Source of the DNA: an uncultured Oscillospiraceae bacterium
GTDB taxonomy: Bacteria; Bacillota; Clostridia; Oscillospirales; Oscillospiraceae
Length of the DNA stretch: 11,385 nt
Direction: 5' to 3'
Assembly: GCA_934646175.1 (NCBI GenBank)
Contig: CAKUEI010000057.1
Span: 1-11,385, forward strand
Numbering within the stretch: the stretch's first letter is position 1; every line of letters begins with the position of its first letter. Both the position numbers and the translations under genes were made by a program. The notes beneath the pieces were generated by a model. The model had not been told where the DNA came from, did no database searches, and worked only from the letters and a program-made list of their open reading frames with translations. Shown piece after piece: positions 1-5,978 of the stretch.

Positions 1-1515
1 AGATGCGCCGGGGACTCATGTCTCACAAGTACGATATTCTCATCATCAAGGATTTTTCCCGTTTCTCCCGCCGCAACAGCCGCGGTTTGGTGGAGCTGGA
101 AGACCTGCGCGACGCAGGCGTGCGCATCGTCTCCATCGGCGACGGCGTGGACTTCCCCAACGACGACGACTGGCTGAAAATCCAGTTTCAGTTCCTTGTG
201 AACGAAATGCCCGTCACGGATACCTCCCGCAAGGTGCGCAGCGTTGTGAAGCGGCGGCAGAACGACGGCGAGTGGATCTGCGCCGCGCCCTACGGCTATC
301 TCGTCACCGAGGACAAGCAGTTTGAGATCATCCCCACCGAGGCCGAGACCGTCCGCAGGATTTTTGACCTCTACAGCAACGCCGGTTGGGGCTACAAGAA
401 AATCGCCAACTATCTCACCGATCAGGGCGTTCCCACGCCGCGCATGTCCGAGCGGATGCGCAAGGAGGCGGCGGGCAAGAAAACGAAACGGGAAGCCAAA
501 AACGCCTGGGCCATCGCCACGGTGCAGGGCATTCTCGACAACGATTTTTATATCGGCACGCTCCGGCAGGGCAAGTACACCCGCGCCAAGATCAACGGCA
601 AGGATGTAAGGCGCAACGACGACGAGCACATTGTCATTGAAAACCACCATCAGGCCATCATCGACTACCGCACCTTTGCCATCACCCGCGCGCTGCGGGA
701 AAAGCGCAGCCGCAATAACTATCGCGGCGTCAAGATCAACGACAATGTGTACTCCGGCTTTTTGCAGTGCGGCGACTGCGGCAGCCCCATGTTCGCCATG
801 AGCCGCTCCGACCTTGCCCCCGCTTACACCTGCGGGACGTATCACCGGCGCGGGCTCAAGGGCTGCACCAGCCACCATATCCGCGTCGATAAGCTGGACG
901 AGCTGCTGAAAAGCTACGTGCGCAAGCTGGCGGACGGCTCGGCCGCCATGCTGGAGCGGCTCAACGAAGAGCTGAAGCGCGAGACCGAGCAGGTGGCGGA
1001 AACGGAGCAGTCCGCGGGCAATCTTGCCGAGGTGCTGGACGATCTCACTGAAGAATTGAAGGTCACCAAGCGCCAGCGCATCCGGGAGATCATGAAAAAG
1101 CCCGAGCAGGAAGCCTCCATCGAGGCGCTGTATGACGAGATGGAAGCAGATCTCCAACGGAAAATCGACGGCCTGCGCCATCAGATCGACCTGCTGTCCG
1201 ACAAGCGCAACACCATCATTCAAGTGAACCGTGTGGCAAAAACCGCCATCGACGTGTTCCGCGACATTCTGGAAAAGGACAAGCTGGAGCGGAACGACCT
1301 GGAACTGCTGATTGACAAGATCCTCGTCTTTGAAGATCACCTGGAGATCAGGCTCCAATCCGACATCGACACGCTGCTGCGCTGCGGGACCCTCCCCGCG
1401 GAAACGGAGAATGCCGCAAATTTTAAGCAAGGCACGGAAAATATCGAAAACACGCTGATCCAGTCCTCAAAAGGCCACGAGGACAAGATTTTCCGTGTCC
1501 ATGTTATCAGTGACG
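1..1515 (+). mobile_element. Right-hand end of an integrated element, boundary near 1500-1530
   Basis: The recombinase gene sits at the extreme end of the element and reads outward, the usual place for an integrase next to its attachment site. The boundary is placed where recombinase-like sequence (KIFRVHVIS) gives way to SpoVT-like sequence (GDPLEIYTD), at about 1500-1530. Because no second junction or unintegrated copy is available, the crossover cannot be fixed to the base. The rest of the element, including any cargo and the 5' half of spoVT, should lie to the left of the window. Type (prophage, integrative conjugative element or small island) cannot be told from this end. Confidence 0.65.
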
Positions 1516-1967
1516 GCGACCCCTTGGAGATCTATACAGACAAAGAAGGCGGAGTGATTTTCCGGAAGTATTCCCTCATGAGCGGGCTGGCAGATTTCGC
1601 CGGGCAGATGTGCGACACACTGAACAAGACTACCGGTGGTGCCGCCGTGATTACCGACCGGGATAACTGCATTGCGGCGGCCGGTGCGTCCAAGCGCGAG
1701 GTGCTGGAAAAGCGGGTGTCCACAGAGCTTGAAAAGGTGATGGAGAACCGGAAGGTCTACCAGCACCAGGAAGGCGAGGCGTGGGTGCCGCTGATGGCGG
1801 ACGGGGAAAAGTTCCGCGTGGTCACGGCAGCGCCCATTCTGGCGGAAGGGGACGTGCTGGGCTGCGTGGTGCTGCTGAACGGAGAAGATGGCGCCACGGG
1901 CGGCGAGGTGGACTACAAGCTGGCCCAGACGGCGGCAGGATTCCTGGGCCGCCATATGGAGACCTGA
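1..1967 (+). CDS. Large serine recombinase fused in frame to SpoVT C-terminal half (5' partial)
   Basis: This is a site-specific DNA recombinase of the large serine integrase family; the reading frame enters at base 3 and is open at the left edge. Residues below count from the ATG at 3. Residues 10-80 are the second half of the resolvase catalytic domain (IIKDFSRFSRR, then NEMPVTDTSRK). The nucleophilic serine and about 70 residues must lie upstream. Residues 93-185 are the Recombinase domain (APYGYL, then GILDNDFYIG). Residues 250-290 form a zinc ribbon with C256, C259, C277 and C288. A charged coiled coil covers about 310-415, and a typical integrase tail (ELLIDKILVF) follows. From about residue 504 the protein changes identity: DGDPLEIYTDKEGG to HMET matches the end of the SpoVT AbrB domain plus its whole GAF domain. 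The stop is TGA at 1965-1967. The recombinase call is certain. That the fusion arose by integration into spoVT is inference from the domain breakpoint. Confidence 0.93.
   Translation, partial: MRRGLMSHKYDILIIKDFSRFSRRNSRGLVELEDLRDAGVRIVSIGDGVDFPNDDDWLKIQFQFLVNEMPVTDTSRKVRSVVKRRQNDGEWICAAPYGYLVTEDKQFEIIPTEAETVRRIFDLYSNAGWGYKKIANYLTDQGVPTPRMSERMRKEAAGKKTKREAKNAWAIATVQGILDNDFYIGTLRQGKYTRAKINGKDVRRNDDEHIVIENHHQAIIDYRTFAITRALREKRSRNNYRGVKINDNVYSGFLQCGDCGSPMFAMSRSDLAPAYTCGTYHRRGLKGCTSHHIRVDKLDELLKSYVRKLADGSAAMLERLNEELKRETEQVAETEQSAGNLAEVLDDLTEELKVTKRQRIREIMKKPEQEASIEALYDEMEADLQRKIDGLRHQIDLLSDKRNTIIQVNRVAKTAIDVFRDILEKDKLERNDLELLIDKILVFEDHLEIRLQSDIDTLLRCGTLPAETENAANFKQGTENIENTLIQSSKGHEDKIFRVHVISDGDPLEIYTDKEGGVIFRKYSLMSGLADFAGQMCDTLNKTTGGAAVITDRDNCIAAAGASKREVLEKRVSTELEKVMENRKVYQHQEGEAWVPLMADGEKFRVVTAAPILAEGDVLGCVVLLNGEDGATGGEVDYKLAQTAAGFLGRHMET
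1512..1967 (+). pseudogene. spoVT: 3' part of interrupted spoVT (GAF sensor domain)
   Basis: SpoVT is a forespore transcription regulator made under sigma G. It has an N-terminal AbrB-type swapped-hairpin DNA-binding domain (about 50 residues) and a C-terminal GAF domain. Only the last strands of the AbrB domain (GDPLEIYTDKEGGVIFRKYS) and the complete GAF part are here: DFAGQMCDTL, TDRDNCIAAAGASKREVL, APILAEGDVLGCVVLL and TAAGFLGRHME. All match my recollection of the family in order and spacing. The start codon and DNA-binding half are absent. No start codon or ribosome binding site of its own is evident, so as arranged this segment can only be made as the tail of the recombinase. If the element excises precisely, the full gene would be restored, so 'interrupted gene' describes it better than a dead pseudogene. 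Confidence 0.85.
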
Positions 1968-2001
1968 AACGAACGCTGCAAAGTTCTTTCGACAAACTGA
2001 A

Positions 2002-2028
2002 GGACTGCCGGACAACGCCCGGCAGTCC
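2002..2028 (+). terminator. Hairpin after the recombinase/spoVT gene
   Basis: A perfect 10-bp GC-rich stem (GGACTGCCGG at 2002-2011 pairing with CCGGCAGTCC at 2019-2028) has a 7-nt loop and is followed by CATTTCTT. It lies 35 bases after the TGA at 1965-1967. The T-tract is weak, so it may work together with the stronger hairpin just downstream. Confidence 0.6.
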
Positions 2029-2051
2029 CATTTCTTGCCCGCAAAAGCAGG

Positions 2052-2088
2052 AAGGTCCCGCCGGTCTTTGACCGGCGGGACCTTTTTT
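2052..2088. terminator. Strong, probably bidirectional terminator between spoVT and the M23 gene
   Basis: A perfect 14-bp stem (AAGGTCCCGCCGGT at 2052-2065 with its complement at 2071-2084) has a 5-nt loop and is followed by six T on the plus strand (2083-2088). On the minus strand it begins two bases after the TAA stop (2087-2089) of the M23 peptidase gene, and A residues precede the stem. The tail on that side (TTCCTGCTTTT) is poorer. It can therefore end both convergent transcripts, best for the plus strand. Confidence 0.8.
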
Positions 2089-2776
2089 ACTTCGGGAGAT
2101 AATTTACCGGGTCGACGCTGACGCCGTTCTCCCGCATTTCCAGATGCAGGTGCGCGGGCAGTGCAGTCTCCGCCATGGCGGTGCTGCCTACGGCCCCCAG
2201 GACCTGCCCGCAGGTGACCGTGTCCCCCTTGGCAACGGTGGGGGAAGGGGCAAGGTTGCAGGAAAGACTTTCTACCCCGCCTGCGTGGCTGACGGTGACC
2301 ACGGTGCCCAGCCAGGGGTCCTCGCTCACGTCGGACACGGTGCCGTCTGCAATGGCCAGCACACTGGTACCCGCGGCTGCGGCGATGTCGATGCCAGAAT
2401 GGGTCCGGAAGTCCCCCATGGTCTCATCGTAGCAGAGGGCCTGCAGGCTGAAATCGGTCAGCAGTTCGCCCTTCACCGGCCAGGTGTAGGTGCTGACGGC
2501 CTCCGGCTGCAAAACGGGGGACGAGACCGGCGCGGACGGCGTGGGTACAGGAGACGGCGCTTCGCTTTCCGGAGTCGGCTCCGGGGTGACCGCCGGGACG
2601 GAAACGGTGACGTCAGGGTCCATGGCCGTGACGGGGTCGTCCGCGGCGGGTGTGGAAAGGGTGTTCATCAGGTAATAGCCCGAAATTCCTATGGCGGCGA
2701 TGCACAGGAACAGGACTATGTAGAAGCCCCGCCCCGTCAGAAAATCGCCGATGCGTTCTGTGATCGGTTTTTTCAC
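2087..2776 (-). CDS. spoIIQ: Membrane-anchored M23 (LytM) peptidase, SpoIIQ-like
   Basis: A 229-residue protein with a short cytoplasmic N-terminus, one membrane anchor (about residues 18-37), a Pro/Ser/Thr-rich linker (about 42-95) and a C-terminal LytM/M23 domain (about 98-227). This layout and length fit SpoIIQ, the forespore membrane protein that pairs with SpoIIIAH to form the channel across the engulfed spore. All three classical zinc ligands are visible: H126 and D130 in HSGID, and H211 in HLH (H209 is the first). The usual YxHL motif with its catalytic histidine reads SCNL (N174), so that histidine is replaced. The start is GTG (2774-2776), preceded by GGAGGTGG at 2781-2788. The M23 fold is certain. 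The SpoIIQ identity is inferred from architecture and the candidate sigma-F promoter; the usual spoIID neighbour is not seen. An ordinary M23 cell-wall hydrolase is the alternative. Confidence 0.85.
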   Translation of the reverse strand: MKKPITERIGDFLTGRGFYIVLFLCIAAIGISGYYLMNTLSTPAADDPVTAMDPDVTVSVPAVTPEPTPESEAPSPVPTPSAPVSSPVLQPEAVSTYTWPVKGELLTDFSLQALCYDETMGDFRTHSGIDIAAAAGTSVLAIADGTVSDVSEDPWLGTVVTVSHAGGVESLSCNLAPSPTVAKGDTVTCGQVLGAVGSTAMAETALPAHLHLEMRENGVSVDPVNYLPK

Positions 2777-2794
2777 AAAACCACCTCCGAGGGC

Positions 2795-2824
2795 TATTCT
2801 TGACGGGCTGTCTGCGGCTTATAC
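2795..2824 (-). promoter_or_regulatory. Candidate sigma-F (forespore) promoter of the M23 gene
   Basis: On the minus strand GTATA (2820-2824) is followed after 15 bases by GTCAAGAATA (2795-2804). This resembles the sigma-F pattern as I recall it, a GYATA -35 and a GGnnAnAMTR -10, with one mismatch in the second G. The predicted start at about 2788 would leave a leader of only about 12 bases, beginning at the Shine-Dalgarno, which is tight. It fits the spoIIQ-like gene but is a motif match only. Confidence 0.35.
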
Positions 2825-2940
2825 GGGCGGGGATAAGTTTTTTAGGAAAAAGAAAGGTGATTTTAACGGGATATAAAGGCGCATATGGTATTCTGCCAAG
2901 CGGGACTTGTGAATCTTTTGTGAAGAGTCACGGCGGACAA

Positions 2941-2969
2941 TTGACAGGCATGGGGCGGGGCGGTATACT
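2941..2969 (+). promoter_or_regulatory. Sigma-A promoter of the tetR-export-SLH operon
   Basis: TTGACA (2941-2946, perfect -35), a 17-base spacer, then TATACT (2964-2969, 5 of 6 matches to the -10). The start of transcription should fall near 2976, giving a leader of about 29 bases to the GTG at 3005. This is the strongest promoter visible in the window, as expected for a unit that a repressor must hold off. Confidence 0.8.
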
Positions 2970-2973
2970 TTGC

Positions 2974-2984
2974 GACAGGTTGTC
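2974..2984. promoter_or_regulatory. Possible TetR operator over the transcription start
   Basis: A small inverted repeat, GACA-GGT-TGTC, lies exactly over the predicted +1 of the operon promoter. GACAGG also occurs at the -35 (2943-2948). Arms of four bases are short and could be chance. The position is where an autoregulating TetR repressor would be expected to bind. Confidence 0.3.
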
Positions 2985-3004
2985 ATATAGGAGAGGTGAG
3001 CGCA

Positions 3005-3619
3005 GTGCCGAGCGAGACATTTTTCCGCCTGCCGGAGGCGAAGCGGGAAAAGCTGGAGCAGGCGGCCCGGGAGGTATTTTCCAAGGTGCCCTATGAATCC
3101 GCGTCCCTCAATCAGATCATACAGCGGGCCGGGATCCCCCGGGGCAGCTTTTACATGTACTTTGCCGACAAGGAAGAGCTGTTCAGCTACTTGATGACCG
3201 GCTACGCCGGAACGGTGAGCCACGCGATCACCGAGCAGATCCGGGCGTCGGGGGGCGATCTGTTTGCAGGAATGCTGGCCTTTTATGACTGGACGCAGCG
3301 GGAAGAGAGAAAACGGGAGGGGCGGAAGGAATGGCGTGATTTTTTCGATATTCTGCGCCTGAACGGAAAGCTGCGGTCCGAGCGGCTGTTCCCCGGCAGG
3401 GACTGCGCCGCCTACATGGTGGAGCTGCTTTCGGCGGTGGACACGGCGCGGCTGAATCTGGAAAAGCCGAAGGACGCGGCGCGGATGATGAGAATTCTGG
3501 TATCCCTCACCGTCGGTATGATCTGTGCGCCGCCGGGGGAGCAGAACCGGGAGGAACTGATCGAGACTTTTTCCATTCTGCGGCGCGGAATGGAAAAACG
3601 GGACCGGAAGAACGGATAA
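3005..3619 (+). CDS. TetR/AcrR-family transcriptional repressor
   Basis: A dimeric one-component regulator: an N-terminal helix-turn-helix binds an operator and a C-terminal helical domain binds a small ligand. With the start at 3005 the protein has 204 residues and begins MPSETFFRLPEAKRE, a typical TetR opening. The helix-turn-helix covers about residues 27-50 (SLNQIIQRAGIPRGSFYMYF), followed by the conserved ADKEELF. An in-frame GTG at 2996 also exists. It almost touches AGGAGAGG (2989-2996), whereas the GTG at 3005 has 8 bases of spacing, so 3005 is preferred. The C-terminal half is not recognisable, as usual, so the ligand is unknown. It is the first gene of an operon with an exporter and very likely controls it and itself. 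Confidence 0.9.
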   Translation: MPSETFFRLPEAKREKLEQAAREVFSKVPYESASLNQIIQRAGIPRGSFYMYFADKEELFSYLMTGYAGTVSHAITEQIRASGGDLFAGMLAFYDWTQREERKREGRKEWRDFFDILRLNGKLRSERLFPGRDCAAYMVELLSAVDTARLNLEKPKDAARMMRILVSLTVGMICAPPGEQNREELIETFSILRRGMEKRDRKNG

Positions 3620-3631
3620 GGAGCGTACAGT

Positions 3632-5236
3632 ATGGAAAACACGGAAGTTATGGAACCGGTGCGGGAGACCGCCGCGCCGGAACAGACAAAAAAACCGAAG
3701 AAACAGCGTAGATGGCTGAAGAGGCTGATCGTGATTGTAGTGATTGTGGCGGTCTTGGCACTGATTTTGTCCCGCTGTGCCCTGGGACAGCAGCAGACCG
3801 TTTCCGGGTCCTACCTCCCGGCGCAGGCGGAGCGGCAGGATCTGTCCGTTTCCGTTTCCGGCACGGGCACCATTCGGCCGGTCACCTCTTACAAGGTGAC
3901 CACCCTGGTGCGCGGCGAAGTGGTGGAGGCCCCCTTTGAAGTGGGGGATACGGTGAAGAAGGGCGATGTGCTTTTCCGCATCGATTCCTCCGATGTGGAG
4001 ACCGCCATCCGCCAGCAGGAGATCAGCCTGCAGAATGCCCAGCTTTCCTATGACAGCATGCTGAAAAACCAGCAGGTGCGGGCGGGGAAAAGCGGCGTGG
4101 TGGTCAAGCTCTACGTCAAGGACGGGGATAGCGTCACCATGGGCGCACCCATTGCCGACATTCTGGACCGCAGCATCATGAAGCTGACTGTGCCTTTTCA
4201 CACCACGGACTGCACGGGCTTGTATGTGGGCCAGAACGCCAGCGTGACCGTGGGCGGCACCATGGAGATCCTCAGCGGCGTCATTGATTCCATCGCGGCC
4301 AGCGACAGTGTAGGCACCGGGGGAACGCTGGTGCGAAACGTGACTATTCGGGTCGCAAATCCCGGGGTCCTGACCGACAGCAGTACCGGTTCTGCCGCTG
4401 TGAATGGTGTGGCCTGCGCTGCGAACGGGACCTTTGCCTACGGCGCAAGCCAGCAGGTGATGGCCAAGACCAGCGGCGAGATCGTCTCCCTGAGCGTGAA
4501 GGAGGGCGACAAAGTCTCCGAGGGGCAGCTGCTGGCCAGCTTTGACAGCGACGGGCTGGAAAGTGCCCGGTTGGCGGTGGAGAGCGCAAAGCTCTCGCTG
4601 GAAAGCGCGAAGAACAATCTGCACGATTACACCATCACCTCCCCCATTGACGGAACGGTGATCGAAAAGAACGTGGACGTGGGGGACAACATCGACGGCA
4701 CCACGGCCTCCTCCGGCATGACGGTGAGCTATCCCGCGGTCATTTATGACCTCTCCTCGCTGGTGTTCGACATGAGCATCAACGAGCTGGACATCCACAA
4801 CATTCAGGTGGGGCAGCAGGTGGAGATCACCGCCAGCGCTCTGGACGGAAAAACCTTTACCGGCCATGTGGACAAGGTCAACATCAACGGCACCACGGTG
4901 AACGGCCAGACCAACTACCCGGTGACCGTGGTGGTGGACGAGGCGGGCGATCTGCTGCCCGGCATGAACGTCTCTGCAAAAATTCTGGTAGGCGAGGAGA
5001 AGAGCGCCCTCTGCGTGCCAGTGGAGGCTGTAGCCCGGGGGAACACTGTGCTGGTGGCCGGGGAGGGCTGCCTGGACGAGAACGGGAACGTGGTGGACGC
5101 AAGCAAGATCGAGTCCCGCCAGGTGACACTGGGCAAGAATAACGATACATACATCGAGATCCTGGACGGTCTCAGTGAAGGGGAGACCGTTCTGATCGAA
5201 AACCAGTCCTCCAACTGGATGATGGTGTTGGGGTGA
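3632..5236 (+). CDS. MacA/HlyD-like efflux adaptor with duplicated lipoyl unit
   Basis: The membrane-anchored extracellular adaptor of an ABC export system (membrane fusion protein family). It has 534 residues, longer than the 350-400 typical of MacA. A Lys/Arg-rich N-terminus is followed by a membrane segment at about 31-47. The first lipoyl half (VRGEVVEAPFEVGDTVKKGD, 93-112), a short helical hairpin (120-147) and the second half (GKSGVVVKLYVKDGD, 152-166) lead into a beta-barrel-like part (182-245). The same order then repeats: TSGEIVSLSVKEGDKVSEGQ (280-299), helix (307-331), SPIDGTVIEKNVDVGD (337-352), barrel (377-453) and a membrane-proximal domain (455-525). Both hairpins are very short, as expected where there is no TolC to reach. 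AAGGAG at 3618-3623 overlaps the tetR stop and sets the ATG at 3632. Substrate unknown. Confidence 0.88.
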   Translation: MENTEVMEPVRETAAPEQTKKPKKQRRWLKRLIVIVVIVAVLALILSRCALGQQQTVSGSYLPAQAERQDLSVSVSGTGTIRPVTSYKVTTLVRGEVVEAPFEVGDTVKKGDVLFRIDSSDVETAIRQQEISLQNAQLSYDSMLKNQQVRAGKSGVVVKLYVKDGDSVTMGAPIADILDRSIMKLTVPFHTTDCTGLYVGQNASVTVGGTMEILSGVIDSIAASDSVGTGGTLVRNVTIRVANPGVLTDSSTGSAAVNGVACAANGTFAYGASQQVMAKTSGEIVSLSVKEGDKVSEGQLLASFDSDGLESARLAVESAKLSLESAKNNLHDYTITSPIDGTVIEKNVDVGDNIDGTTASSGMTVSYPAVIYDLSSLVFDMSINELDIHNIQVGQQVEITASALDGKTFTGHVDKVNINGTTVNGQTNYPVTVVVDEAGDLLPGMNVSAKILVGEEKSALCVPVEAVARGNTVLVAGEGCLDENGNVVDASKIESRQVTLGKNNDTYIEILDGLSEGETVLIENQSSNWMMVLG

Positions 5237-5240
5237 GGAC

Positions 5241-5978
5241 ATGGAGCACCTGATCGAACTCAAAGACATTTATAAGATCTATCAGATGGGCGACGAGCAG
5301 GTCCATGCACTGGACGGCATCTCCCTGACCATTGACAAGGGGGAATTCGTAGCCATCGTAGGCCAGTCCGGCTCCGGCAAAAGCACGGCCATGAACATTA
5401 TCGGCTGTCTGGACGTGCCCACTTCGGGGACTTATCATCTGGGCGGCGTGGATGTGTCCACCATGAAAGACGACGAGCAGGCAGAGATCCGCAATAAAAT
5501 GCTGGGCTTTATTTTCCAGCAGTATAACCTCATTCCCAAACTGACCGTGTTGGAAAATGTGGAGCTGCCCCTGCTGTACGCCGGGACGGATGCCGCGGAG
5601 CGAAAGGAGCGGGCCATGCGGTCCTTAAAGCGGGTGGGCCTTGCGGATAAATGCAAAAACCTGCCCAGCCAGTTGTCCGGCGGTCAGCAGCAGCGGGTGT
5701 CCATCGCCCGGGCGCTGGCGGGGAACCCGTCGGTCATCCTGGCCGACGAGCCCACCGGCGCACTGGACTCCCGCACGGGGCGGGAGGTACTGGCTTTTCT
5801 GCAGCAGCTGAACGCGGAAGGGGACACGGTAGTGCTGATCACCCACGATAATTCCATCGCCGTGCGGGCCAAACGGATCGTACGGCTGCAGGACGGACGG
5901 ATCATCTACGACGGGGACGCACAGGACCCCCGGGCTGTGGTCCAGCCGGACGAGGACGGAGAGGGGGCGGCAGTATGA
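5241..5978 (+). CDS. MacB-type ABC transporter ATPase
   Basis: The cytoplasmic ATPase subunit of a MacB/LolD-class ABC system, 245 residues. All nucleotide-binding motifs are intact: Walker A GQSGSGKST (41-49), Q-loop in FIFQQYNL (Q93 or Q94), signature LSGGQQQR (145-152), Walker B VILADEP (165-171), D-loop ALDS (174-177) and switch histidine H202 in LITHD. The start lies two codons after the adaptor's TGA, with GGTGAGG just ahead overlapping that stop. The gene's TGA overlaps the permease ATG, so translation is coupled at both ends. The last ~25 residues form an acidic tail. Together with the adaptor and permease it should power mechanotransmission-type export of a small molecule or peptide. 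Which one cannot be read from the sequence. Confidence 0.95.
   Translation: MEHLIELKDIYKIYQMGDEQVHALDGISLTIDKGEFVAIVGQSGSGKSTAMNIIGCLDVPTSGTYHLGGVDVSTMKDDEQAEIRNKMLGFIFQQYNLIPKLTVLENVELPLLYAGTDAAERKERAMRSLKRVGLADKCKNLPSQLSGGQQQRVSIARALAGNPSVILADEPTGALDSRTGREVLAFLQQLNAEGDTVVLITHDNSIAVRAKRIVRLQDGRIIYDGDAQDPRAVVQPDEDGEGAAV

Noticed and set aside
3..1500. A frameshifted or decayed recombinase
   Set aside because: The frame is open throughout with all domains and all four zinc-ribbon cysteines. Only the left edge of the window removes the N-terminus.
1467..2015. Minus-strand open frame of 182 codons opposite the spoVT part
   Set aside because: It covers sequence that clearly encodes the GAF domain on the plus strand and has no features of its own.
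2941..2995. A riboswitch or attenuator ahead of tetR
   Set aside because: The leader is only about 29 bases, too short for a structured RNA, and there is no terminator-like hairpin in it.
2819..5269. Minus-strand open frame of 816 codons, antisense to tetR and the adaptor
   Set aside because: Its translation is rich in His, Arg, Pro and Gly with no domain pattern, and it has no ribosome binding site. It is the mirror of high-GC codon bias in the two real genes, which have clear motifs and Shine-Dalgarno sequences.
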